Origin: DASRDB01 sp035652815
GTDB taxonomy: Bacteria > Chloroflexota > Ktedonobacteria > Ktedonobacterales > Ktedonobacteraceae
Length of the DNA stretch: 64,000 bases
Assembly: GCA_035652815.1 (NCBI GenBank)
Contig: DASRDB010000019.1
Coordinates: forward strand, 248,001-312,000
Direction of reading: 5' to 3'
Each line of letters begins with the position of its first letter. The first letter of the stretch is position 1. Positions 34,145 through 42,379 of the stretch are shown piece by piece. The position numbers and the translations under genes were made by a program. Below the pieces are notes generated by a model. It ran no database searches. It saw nothing but the letters and a program-made list of their open reading frames with translations, and was not told where the DNA came from.

Positions 34145-34810
34145 ATGCCTAAACAAGAATATGCTTTAAATGTAGCGGGAGTGAATCGGGTAAAAGTCTA
34201 CTGGAATGGTAATACCGCGAATGGGGGTCGCTGGGACGATGTAGCTGTGCTACTTGATGAAAATACTGTGGGTACTCTCGAGCAGCAAGAAGACCTGATG
34301 GCTGGCTTTGAGTACCGGCTTCGGGATGACTCGCTTTTAAAAGTTCAGCTTGTGAATAAGCAGTTACATGTCACCAGGGATGGAACGGCTCTTTCGTCTG
34401 TTGTCGATGAGCATCCCTTGCAGGTGGAGCCTATACCAACCAGCATATATATTCGCTGGGGATTGGCCTCTTGTGTGATCTTTTTGATTGGGTTATTGAA
34501 TGTCGTGCTGGGTTTCCTGATTGTGTTATTACAACAGCAGGAATTTCCATACGATTCGCCAAACTATATTCCATTGCTGTTTGGACTGGTCATTGGAGCC
34601 GTGTTTGTCCTGCTAGGCGTGTTTGTCGTGAGAAAATCAGCGGGTGCGCTGAATACGGCTATCGGTCTTTACATTGTTGATGGACTGTTCGCCTTGTTCC
34701 AACTGAACTGGGTGGGTGTGGTGATTCACATTGTACTCCTGGCTCTCATGTTCATGGGGATAGAACCTGTTCGTCGGCTTCGAGCTATTGCAACTGGTAG
34801 GCAATATTAG
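34145..34810 (+). CDS. Hypothetical protein with N-terminal soluble domain and four TM
   Basis: 221 residues from ATG 34145. Residues 1-95 look like a beta-rich soluble domain (VKVYWNGNTANGGRWDDVAVLLD). The C-terminal half has hydrophobic segments IYIRWGLASCVIFLIGLLNVV, IPLLFGLVIGAVFVLLGVFVV, LNTAIGLYIVDGLFALFQL and VVIHIVLLALMFMG. No catalytic motif is evident. It converges on the histidine kinase gene, with a hairpin at 34836-34858 (AGGGCGAC/GTCGCCCT) in the gap that may end both. Confidence 0.65.
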   Translation: MPKQEYALNVAGVNRVKVYWNGNTANGGRWDDVAVLLDENTVGTLEQQEDLMAGFEYRLRDDSLLKVQLVNKQLHVTRDGTALSSVVDEHPLQVEPIPTSIYIRWGLASCVIFLIGLLNVVLGFLIVLLQQQEFPYDSPNYIPLLFGLVIGAVFVLLGVFVVRKSAGALNTAIGLYIVDGLFALFQLNWVGVVIHIVLLALMFMGIEPVRRLRAIATGRQY

Positions 34811-34879
34811 GAGACACTTCAGCCCGTATCAGCGTAGGGCGACTTTTGCGGTCGCCCTGGCTGTTACAAAATGCCGATT

Positions 34880-36643
34880 TTATTGAAGTGTAGTCGTTCT
34901 TGGCACTCGCGGGAGGGTAAAGTAGAAGATACTACCGACACCCTGATTGCTGGAGAGCCAGATGCGCCCGCCATGCGCCTCAACAATAGCTTTTGCCACA
35001 TAGAGGCCCATGCCGATGCCCGAATACTGGCGGCTGGCGGTATTACGCACGCGGTAGAAACGCTCGAAAATGTGGTCGAAATGTTCGGGGCTGACGCCGA
35101 TTCCCTGATCGATGACACTAACCAGGTACTCGTTATCCTGTTCTTGCAATCGCACGCGCACCTGCTTTCCTTGTGGAGAAAACTTGATGGCGTTATCGAG
35201 GATATTGCCAATCACCTGGCAGACGCGTAGCTTATCTGCGACAATTTTGCTGTCCTGCGTCTCGATATCCAGGTAGATGACATGTTGCTCGGCGCTGGCC
35301 TGCGCTGATTGCACGCATTCGGCCAGCACATCGGCGAGGTAGAAGCTGGAATATTGGAGATGGAGTTCGCCCCACTGCACACGCGAAAGGTCAAGCAGGT
35401 CATTTACCAGCCGTTCCAGGTGATCGGTCTGGCTTTGGATGATATTTAGACTGCGCAGATCATAGCTTTCTGGCAATTCAAGTGTCGAACCGACTGGTTG
35501 TGCTTTCTGCACTCCTCGCAGTCGCCGCTCGATGCGCCGGATCAGGTGCTGGGTATAGCCTTTGATAGCGGTCAGGGGCGTTCTTAGCTCGTGTGAAACG
35601 ATGGAGACAAACTCGTCCTTCAGCTTTTCTACCTGTTTGCTCGAAGTGATATCGTTGAGAACGGCAACGACGCCGAGGAGTTGTGTATGCGTCTGGTCGG
35701 TATCATAAAGCGGAGATGCGCTGATGCTCAGGGTGAGGGGTACTGTTTCGCCGCTTGTGCCAATGATAAGCTGGCGATTCATGATGATTTTACCAGTAAG
35801 CGCTTGCTGTACGATGTCCGCGAGATCGGAGAGCCAGGGGATATCCTGGCTGGCGGCAAGCTGATGTAGAGGTATAGTGCTGCCTGTAACCAGGTGAACC
35901 TGCGCCTGGTCAAACAGGTGTTGTGCTGAACTGTTCAACGAGATCACTGCCCCCTGGGCGTTGGTAATCAGCAGGCCCTCGGCCATGCTGCTGATAATCA
36001 GTTCCAGGCGCGAGCGGCCCAATTCGGCCTCTTGCCAGAGGGCGCGTTCGCGTTCGCGCAGGCGCACGTTTTCCAATGCCACCGCCGCGTAATCGGCGAT
36101 CATGGTCGTCAATTGCAATTGTTCCGTGTCGAATGCGCCCTCGTGTTCATCGAACAGGCTGAGGATGCCGATAATGCGATTTTCCACCGTTAGTGGAATA
36201 TTGAGCATATCGCCAATGGTGTTGATGGTCGGCGCTGAGGGATCAGGTTTAACGATTTCATCGGGCGCATCCAGGTAGGCCAGTAAACCAAGTTCTTCGG
36301 GGGTCAGGCCAGGAAATCCCATAACCTCAGCGGCCCGCGCAATGCGTTCCATCATTGCCTGCAAAAACGTTTCGCTGAGCGGATAGCGAGGAATGATGGA
36401 GAGATCAAACGTCAGCTCAATGGGATCGCCCTCAACCAGAATCGAGCAGGCTGAAAAGCTATATAATTCCTGAAGCGTCGTCAGAAGTGCGCGATGGACT
36501 TGAATACGATCATAAGCCGCGACAAAGCGTTTGCCGATGGTGTTGAGGTATTCCATTTGCTGCCGGAGCGCCGCCAGCCTGTCCGCGTCTTGTATGATGA
36601 GGGGGCGATACGCGCTTTCGGTGACGTTGGACTGTGGTTGCAC
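34880..36643 (-). CDS. Soluble sensor histidine kinase (GAF-PAS-HisKA-HATPase)
   Basis: 587 residues, no membrane segment. Residues about 25-200: GAF-like domain (IHRALLTTLQELYSFSACSILVEG ... ENRIIGILSLFDEHEGAF). About 205-340: PAS domain (LELIISSMAEGLLITNAQGAVISLN). Then the DHp helix with phosphorylated His in FVSIVSHELRTPLTAIKGY, and a HATPase_c domain with N box DNAIKFSPQG, VIDQGIGVSPEHFDHIFERF and G boxes SGIGMGLYVAKAIVEAHGG. It autophosphorylates and passes phosphate to a response regulator; none is adjacent. It follows a 128-residue unknown protein by 17 bp, a probable operon. Confidence 0.93.
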   Translation of the reverse strand: MQPQSNVTESAYRPLIIQDADRLAALRQQMEYLNTIGKRFVAAYDRIQVHRALLTTLQELYSFSACSILVEGDPIELTFDLSIIPRYPLSETFLQAMMERIARAAEVMGFPGLTPEELGLLAYLDAPDEIVKPDPSAPTINTIGDMLNIPLTVENRIIGILSLFDEHEGAFDTEQLQLTTMIADYAAVALENVRLRERERALWQEAELGRSRLELIISSMAEGLLITNAQGAVISLNSSAQHLFDQAQVHLVTGSTIPLHQLAASQDIPWLSDLADIVQQALTGKIIMNRQLIIGTSGETVPLTLSISASPLYDTDQTHTQLLGVVAVLNDITSSKQVEKLKDEFVSIVSHELRTPLTAIKGYTQHLIRRIERRLRGVQKAQPVGSTLELPESYDLRSLNIIQSQTDHLERLVNDLLDLSRVQWGELHLQYSSFYLADVLAECVQSAQASAEQHVIYLDIETQDSKIVADKLRVCQVIGNILDNAIKFSPQGKQVRVRLQEQDNEYLVSVIDQGIGVSPEHFDHIFERFYRVRNTASRQYSGIGMGLYVAKAIVEAHGGRIWLSSNQGVGSIFYFTLPRVPRTTTLQ

Positions 36644-36660
36644 GTTGCCCTCCTTCTATC

Positions 36661-37047
36661 TTAGGGAAGTTGTTCAAGCTGACGAGAGACCTCTTCGTAC
36701 AACGGCGGGACGATGAGGTCTCCGGTAAGTTCCTTTAATCCTGCGAAACACTCTTGCAGCAACGCATTCAATCCCGCTGCCAGTTGTTCAAGAGCAACAT
36801 TCCCTAACTGCTCGGCTATAACAGGTGGGTTGACCTCAGTATAGGGTAATTTCTCGAGAAAATGCAAAAATGGATACGCTTGCGATACACGCCGGGCCGC
36901 GCCTTGCACCAGAACACGAGTGGTAGCTTTACCTAAGAATGGAGTAACACGTTCATCGATTGTTCGAATTGCCTGCAAGTAGGCCTCTGTAACCTTTTCT
37001 GGGGATGAGGAAGAGAAAGGATAGCCGGACCTATCAGACATATGCAT
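36661..37047 (-). CDS. Hypothetical protein upstream of the histidine kinase
   Basis: 128 residues from the ATG at 37047 (GGAGAGG upstream); an ATG 6 nt later is also possible. All-helical appearance: SPEKVTEAYLQAIRTIDERV, RVLVQGAARRVSQAYPFLHFL, NVALEQLAAGLNALLQECF. No signal or membrane segment. The gene ends 17 bp before the kinase start, so it may encode a signalling partner (inference). The 37048-37283 stretch upstream is AT-rich with no gene. Confidence 0.65.
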   Translation of the reverse strand: MHMSDRSGYPFSSSSPEKVTEAYLQAIRTIDERVTPFLGKATTRVLVQGAARRVSQAYPFLHFLEKLPYTEVNPPVIAEQLGNVALEQLAAGLNALLQECFAGLKELTGDLIVPPLYEEVSRQLEQLP

Positions 37048-37283
37048 TATTGCCTCTCCCTTCACAGCTTCTCTTTACTCTCTCGTTACATTATACCATA
37101 GTTCCATTGCAATTGGTAAGTGGGTAGCCAAACACTATCTTACCTATTCAAACAATGTGTACTATCTACAACATTATAACACATGAGAAGAAAAAACGTT
37201 GTTAGAACAATGTTACTCTAAATGAAGCCCAATGTCTAGCCTATGTTATTTTTCAGGCTATTTGCTCAATCAACCAAAGGGGT

Positions 37284-37351
37284 AAAGTCCCAGGAAAGAA
37301 ACGACGGGGGTAGCCGCTTGGCTACCCCCGTCGTTTCTTTCCTGGGACTTT
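37284..37351. terminator. 31-bp perfect hairpin (terminator-like)
   Basis: Arms 37284-37314 and 37321-37351 are perfectly complementary over 31 bp with a 6-nt loop (core ACGACGGGGGTAGC). A run of T follows on the plus strand. It lies 3' of the CDC48 gene (minus strand). Far longer than a usual terminator. Confidence 0.8.
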
Positions 37352-37373
37352 TTTCACTTACCAATGAAACGTT

Positions 37374-39953
37374 TTATTGTACCAGCCCAAACAGGCGAGC
37401 CAGCCAGAGACGGAAACCACGCAAAGGACGTTGCCCACCAGGACTCATATTCGCCGCCATTTCAAGCAGTCGATCGTGGCCCTCTGCTTTACGCATCAGA
37501 GCAGCTTCTGCCTCTTCCTGTAGGGTATACCGTTCGCGCTGCTCGTCGATGGCGCGGGCAAAATGTTCTGGACGAATCATGAAAGGTGTGTTTACTGGTG
37601 GAGCGTTTCCATCGGTGGGAGCATTCTCAACCGATTGTTCCTGCGCTGCTGCTTCCTCACCCTCCTTCAATTCGGTCACCTGCACATGCCCAATAGTGAG
37701 CTTGGGAGCAATCCAGTCGCGCAAAGCGAGCAGAGCCGCTCTGCGACAGATAGCCTCGATATCCGCGCCACTGCGTCCCTCGGTCAGGCGAGCCAGTTCC
37801 TCCATCGTGATTTCGGACGCGAGTGGCCTGCCACGTGTATGGATGGCGAAGATGGCCTCTCGCTCGACCTGGTTGGGGTATTCAAGTTCAACCACCAGGT
37901 CAAAGCGCCCGGGACGCAGCAATGCCGGGTCAATCAGCTCGGGCCGGTTGGTTGCCGCGACCACAATCACTCCTTCGCGTCCCTCGATGCCATCCATTTC
38001 GGTCAGCAGTTGGGCAATGACGCGGTCTCCGACATGTCCATCGATCTCGCCGCCTCGTCGCGGGGCAAGCGCGTCGATCTCATCGAAAAACACCAGGCAG
38101 GGTGCAGCCTGTTTGGCGCGCCGGAAGACTTCGCGAATGCCTTTCTCGGATTCACCTACCCATTTTGAAAGCAATTCCGGCCCCTTAATCGAAATGAAGC
38201 TGGCTTCACATTGATTTGCCAGGGCACGGGCAATAAGCGTTTTGCCTGAGCCAGGAGGGCCTGAAAGGAGGACACCGCGTGGCGGCTCGACTTTGGCATG
38301 CGAATAGACCTCGGGATAGCGCAGGGGCCATTCAACCGATTCAGTTAGCAACTGTTTGATTTTTTCCAATCCGCCGATATCATCCCAGGACGTCTCGCTG
38401 ACCTCGACATACACCTCACGAGTTGTAGAGGGTTCGACTTCACGCAGCGCGGCCTGGAAATCTGCCATTGTGATACTCAGATTTACCAGCGTCTCGTAGG
38501 GAATATAGCCTTTCTCATAGTCAATATGTGGCAGCACGCGGCGCAGGGCAATCATAGCTGCTTCGCGACAGAGGGCCTCCAGGTCTGCGCCAACGAAGCC
38601 GGGTGTAAGTTGCGCGAGGCGGGCGAAATCGACATCGTTCGCAAGAGCAGCGTCCTTGCTATGAATGCGCAGGATTTCGATGCGTCCACGTACATCTGGC
38701 ACGCGCAGAGAGATTTCACGGTCGAAGCGCCCTGGTCTGCGCAGCGCGGGGTCGAGCGCGTTTGGCTGGTTGGTCGCGCCAATTAACATCACCTGCCCGC
38801 GTGAAGCCAGGCCATCCATCAGCGCCAGCAGTTGCCCCACGATGCGGCGCTCGACTTCGCCGCCCGTTTCCGCTCGTTTGGGGGCAAGCGCGTCCAGCTC
38901 ATCGATGAAGATGATGCTTGGAGCGCGCCTTTGCGCTTCCTGAAAGACCGAGCGCAGGCGCGACTCGCTTTCGCCGTAATACTTGTTGATGATTTCCGGC
39001 CCGTTGATGATGAAAAAGGCGGCGTTCGTCTCCGAGGCTACGACACGCGCAATCAACGTTTTACCTGTCCCGGGCGGGCCATAGAGTAGCACGCCTTTAG
39101 GTGGTTCAACGCCGAGCCGGTCAAAGACCGCCGGATACTTCAAGGGAAGCTCGATCATCTCGCGGATGCGCTGCAGTTCTTTGCCCAGGCCGCCAATATC
39201 TTCATAGCTGACACGTCCCAGGCCGCTGTTGCGCGTGGCTCCTCGTGCCTGCGCCTTCACGATGGTTCCAGGATGTACCAGCACCGCCTCGACGTCGCTA
39301 ATCGGTTCGGGAAGGACGGGGGGAACCAGGTTTTCCAGTTCTCCCGTTCCGCGTTTGTGTACTGTATAGCTTGGCGTTGCTGGCGTAGTGCTGATAATCA
39401 AAAATTCACGTGGCGCGGCTCCCGGCGTGCCAACGCGCAACAGGTCGCCAATAGTGACGGGCAGACCGACCAGGTAACGAGCGATGTACTGCAAATCGCT
39501 TTCCTGAATGGGTGTGCCCCCGGTCAAAGGAAGCAGGGTCACTTTTTCTGCGCCATGGACCTTTGCTTTGCGCACCGTCACGCGCTCTCCCAGGCCGGAC
39601 GCGCTATTCTGACGCACCTGGCTATCCATCTGGATGGTCTGCTGTCCGCGATCAATCATGCCGCTTGGCACCACTTTTGCCGCCGTCGTGCGCGCTCCCG
39701 TTATCAACACGATGTCGCCCGGCTGACAGCCAATGCGTGCCATATCCGCCGGGTCGAGCCGTGCCACTCCGCGCCCAACCTGAAACCCCTCCACAACCAC
39801 CAGTTGAATTTCTGGCCGCGTGTTGCTCTGTGTTGCCGTTGTTGTACCGGTTGGGCTATTTTCTGGCGGAAGGTGTCCAGTGGTTTTGTCATGTATAGAA
39901 GTTGTATTGTTCCCCGCCTGGTTATCGGGGCCTGCCTGAAGCGCATCCTCCAT
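37374..39953 (-). CDS. CDC48/p97/VAT-type double AAA ATPase
   Basis: 859 residues; start at 39953 chosen for AGAGGGA 7-8 nt upstream. N-domain with double-psi barrel features (VVEGFQVGRGVARLDPADMARIGCQPGDIVLITG) at about residues 45-200. D1: Walker A GPPGTGKTL, Walker B IIFIDELDALAP, arginine fingers in LRRPGRFDREI. D2: Walker A GPPGSGKTL, Walker B LVFFDEIDALAP, and LLRPGRFDLV. Hexameric unfoldase that extracts or unfolds protein substrates. This architecture is standard in archaea and eukaryotes but patchy in bacteria. The C-terminal tail is moderately acidic then helical. Monocistronic, ending at a very long hairpin. Confidence 0.95.
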   Translation of the reverse strand: MEDALQAGPDNQAGNNTTSIHDKTTGHLPPENSPTGTTTATQSNTRPEIQLVVVEGFQVGRGVARLDPADMARIGCQPGDIVLITGARTTAAKVVPSGMIDRGQQTIQMDSQVRQNSASGLGERVTVRKAKVHGAEKVTLLPLTGGTPIQESDLQYIARYLVGLPVTIGDLLRVGTPGAAPREFLIISTTPATPSYTVHKRGTGELENLVPPVLPEPISDVEAVLVHPGTIVKAQARGATRNSGLGRVSYEDIGGLGKELQRIREMIELPLKYPAVFDRLGVEPPKGVLLYGPPGTGKTLIARVVASETNAAFFIINGPEIINKYYGESESRLRSVFQEAQRRAPSIIFIDELDALAPKRAETGGEVERRIVGQLLALMDGLASRGQVMLIGATNQPNALDPALRRPGRFDREISLRVPDVRGRIEILRIHSKDAALANDVDFARLAQLTPGFVGADLEALCREAAMIALRRVLPHIDYEKGYIPYETLVNLSITMADFQAALREVEPSTTREVYVEVSETSWDDIGGLEKIKQLLTESVEWPLRYPEVYSHAKVEPPRGVLLSGPPGSGKTLIARALANQCEASFISIKGPELLSKWVGESEKGIREVFRRAKQAAPCLVFFDEIDALAPRRGGEIDGHVGDRVIAQLLTEMDGIEGREGVIVVAATNRPELIDPALLRPGRFDLVVELEYPNQVEREAIFAIHTRGRPLASEITMEELARLTEGRSGADIEAICRRAALLALRDWIAPKLTIGHVQVTELKEGEEAAAQEQSVENAPTDGNAPPVNTPFMIRPEHFARAIDEQRERYTLQEEAEAALMRKAEGHDRLLEMAANMSPGGQRPLRGFRLWLARLFGLVQ

Positions 39954-39983
39954 AAAGAAATCCCTCTTCCATTTGTATTTCAT

Positions 39984-40180
39984 GAGATGATGACGTGTGA
40001 TGAAGCTATTATCATGTACGTGGGGGACGAGTAAAAGTTAGAGGTAGAGGCCAAATTATTATGTAACTTAGCGTAATGGATGTCTCACATCAATTACTGA
40101 TTCAGTGAGGGATGTACAGGTTCCTTCAAGCTTTTCTTTGTATTTTCTAAGCATATTTACAACGATTTGAGCGCGATGTT
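39984..40180. other. Short intergenic region
   Basis: No gene seen between the CDC48 start and the DUF5615 stop; presumably holds the CDC48 promoter. Confidence 0.35.
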
Positions 40181-40417
40181 CTATAGATATGCGTCTTGAA
40201 ATGCGTAAAAAATCACACCTGCAGTAGGTCTTCGTTTATCAAGTACCAAACGCTCAAAATCTTTGTCGGTTGTTATAAGTAACGCACGCTCTTTGTAAGC
40301 GATTTCCAATATCAGTTGGTCATCTATACTGCGAGTAACATACTCAACGTCATAGCCTTCTGCTTTTAAGCGGGATGCTATTTTTAGTGGTACATTTTCA
40401 TCAACGAATATTTTCAT
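40181..40417 (-). CDS. DUF5615 PIN-like toxin
   Basis: 78 residues. The opening MKIFVDENVPLKIASRLKAEGYDV is diagnostic of DUF5615, with Asp-Glu at the PIN-like active site; LLITTDKDFERLV supplies the later acidic pair. It is the predicted toxin (PIN-fold RNase-like) of a DUF433/DUF5615 module. Its ATG overlaps the stop of the antitoxin gene (ATGA), so translation is probably coupled. At 78 residues it is shorter than the usual ~110, with the C-terminal helix missing, so activity is uncertain. Confidence 0.85.
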   Translation of the reverse strand: MKIFVDENVPLKIASRLKAEGYDVEYVTRSIDDQLILEIAYKERALLITTDKDFERLVLDKRRPTAGVIFYAFQDAYL

Positions 40418-40656
40418 GAAACAGCCTGGTTAAGCGGATAGATGACTTCTCTTCGCAAGGTATCGGCTGCAAAAGCCAGTGCAGTATAGATAGCTTCTTT
40501 GGTGAGACGTGGGTATTCTGAAATAAGCTCTTCAATAGTTGTGCCTCCCGCTAACTCATCAAGAAAAAGTTCGACGGGAATGCGAGTATCCTTGATCGTC
40601 GGTTTCCCAAACAGAATATTTGCATTAGAGGTGATGTACTGCCTGTAGTCCTGTAT
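40414..40656 (-). CDS. DUF433 antitoxin with apparent ATA start codon
   Basis: 80 residues: the frame reads QDYRQYITSNANILFGKPTI then KDTRIPVELFLDELAGGTTI and on to EELISEYPRLTKEAIYTALA, a full DUF433 domain. AAAGGAG (40665-40671) is 8 nt from an ATA at 40656-40654, exactly where homologues begin (Met-x-Asp-Tyr). No ATG, GTG or TTG occurs in frame before the domain. Either ATA is used, or the start has mutated (G to A) and expression is impaired. It overlaps the toxin gene by 4 bp. Confidence 0.75.
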   Translation of the reverse strand: MQDYRQYITSNANILFGKPTIKDTRIPVELFLDELAGGTTIEELISEYPRLTKEAIYTALAFAADTLRREVIYPLNQAVS

Positions 40657-40797
40657 AAAATGCGCTCCTTTCTACTGGTGCATTGTTCATTATCCTGCTG
40701 AGAACGTCAAAAGAATGATACCTTTCCTCATTCCCTTCTAGGAGATATTCATCTTATGGCGATTGAGACTCTTGTAGCGTATCTTTAGTAGAAAACA

Positions 40798-40829
40798 GGA
40801 GGCGCACAATCAATGCGCGCCTCCCTTTT
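40798..40829. terminator. Terminator hairpin, probably bidirectional
   Basis: GGAGGCGC (40798-40805) pairs with GCGCCTCC (40817-40824), followed by a T-run on the plus strand and TTTT on the minus. It ends the secreted-protein gene on the minus strand. Confidence 0.75.
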
Positions 40830-40839
40830 TATAAGTTTG

Positions 40840-41952
40840 TCAACAGACTGGTGAGGGTGAGGTGAACGTTCCTAGATAGGTATACTGGTTGTGAATACCT
40901 ATCGAGGGAACCTGTTTGGCGAACCAGGAGTAGAACGCCTCGTCCTGTGGATGATATCCATTGACGGTGAACACCACACCAACCAGGGGATCACCAACCT
41001 CCAGGAAGTTATTGCAACCGTACTGGGGCGCAATCGGCGAAATCCAGTTCGGCGTCACATTGTCAACGAAGGGGTCATTGTACCATTCGGACGTCTCATG
41101 ACTGAGCGCGTTGATGTCCTCGATGGGAACGCTGAACATACCCGGGTCGTTGTAGGTAGCCCAGATATAGGTCTGGATAACGCTTTGCCCTGTCGAGCTG
41201 TTCTCGAAGAGAGCATTGTGGTAGCCAATGATGCAGCAATTGGTGGTGACAGTCTGGTAGAGGAACGTATTGGACGTCAGGAAGATCGGCAGCGTTCGCG
41301 GACTCAGGTGCAGACTGGTAATCAAACTCTGAATCTGTGGATCGAACCAGTTGATGTCAATCAAGCCCTCTGGCTGACCGGTATGCGGATTCGTCCCGAC
41401 CGAGCCGTTCGCGGCAGGAACATTGAGCGTTACCGTTGGATACACGATGGGTTGGCGCAGCAAGACGTGATAGCCCTGGCTCTTCGAGGAGACGTACTTC
41501 CAGAACTCGGCCCGCTGAATAGCGTCACCATACTGGGTGTGACCGCTTGTGTATTGTGCATTCTGGAAAATAGGGGAACTCAAGGTCGCCGCCACGCGGG
41601 AATGCCCATTGAAGCTTGTGCCGTCCGAGAAGACTACCTTGATTGGAATCAACTCGGTGCGGACATACGTGGTTGCCGAACCCGCCGTCGGATCTGTTCC
41701 TACCATCTGGAAGGGATAGGGAAGCCCACCATAGGTAAACAACGAACTCCAATAAGGAATGGAATTGACCAGCGTGCTTCTGTGGGTTGCGTTGGAGACA
41801 GAGGGATTAGCCCCGAAGTTAAAGAATCGAGGGGTATCGCCAATTGCCGCTCTTGATTGCGCGCTTGCACTCGGAGTTGCCAGCAGTGTACCTGCCACCG
41901 CTAAGACAACGAGGAAGAATACGAACAGGAGTTTTCGTCCGATGTTACGCAT
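40840..41952 (-). CDS. Secreted protein with HExxE metalloprotease-like motif
   Basis: 370 residues from the ATG at 41952 (GAAAGG 10 nt upstream); a longer frame to 42024 is not supported. Signal peptide: RNIGRKLLFVFFLVVLAVAGTLLATPSASAQS, cleavage after ASA. The mature protein contains INALSHETSEWYNDPFVDNV, an H-E-x-x-E motif followed by NDP, reminiscent of SHExxExxxDP segments in secreted proteins related to peptidases or EXORDIUM/phosphate-induced families. Cys residues (TTNCCIIGYH, QYGCNNF, SPVC) may form disulfides. Activity is unproven. Monocistronic. Confidence 0.7.
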   Translation of the reverse strand: MRNIGRKLLFVFFLVVLAVAGTLLATPSASAQSRAAIGDTPRFFNFGANPSVSNATHRSTLVNSIPYWSSLFTYGGLPYPFQMVGTDPTAGSATTYVRTELIPIKVVFSDGTSFNGHSRVAATLSSPIFQNAQYTSGHTQYGDAIQRAEFWKYVSSKSQGYHVLLRQPIVYPTVTLNVPAANGSVGTNPHTGQPEGLIDINWFDPQIQSLITSLHLSPRTLPIFLTSNTFLYQTVTTNCCIIGYHNALFENSSTGQSVIQTYIWATYNDPGMFSVPIEDINALSHETSEWYNDPFVDNVTPNWISPIAPQYGCNNFLEVGDPLVGVVFTVNGYHPQDEAFYSWFAKQVPSIGIHNQYTYLGTFTSPSPVC

Positions 41953-42289
41953 GCGTATGCATCCTTTCGTTGCATGAAGAGAACGTGTTACGGTACTACC
42001 CCAGATAGTAGATGCAAGCACCATTACTCAGATGCTCTTGTCATACTATTTTGAAGCAACATGAGAGTAGAAATGGTACGTGCAAAAGTTCATGAAGCAA
42101 CATACAGGGACGAGAGTGTTTGCCGGGGCGCTTTCCTCCTTTCCATGGAGTGCATAGGCAACATCACCACAAATTTCATTGTAACCTATATGCCTTCAAC
42201 ATGGCTTTAATTTATTATTAGAAGAGGAAAGAAGGAATTATTCCTCTCAGGAAGTCTATTGGTGATGTTTGAGCAAAAAATTGAAAATT

Positions 42290-42354
42290 TTCAATGCTGT
42301 CTTCTGTATTTATACCTGCGTCAGATTTTTGCTCTTACAGAAGACAGCATTGAA
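42290..42354. repeat. 19-bp perfect inverted repeat
   Basis: TTCAATGCTGTCTTCTGTA (42290-42308) and its exact complement (42336-42354) flank 27 nt. It lies just 3' of the formate dehydrogenase operon and may end its transcript, although the T-run is weak. The rest of 41953-42289 has no gene. Confidence 0.7.
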
Positions 42355-42379
42355 GTCTCTCTTCTTTTGTCTCGTGATT

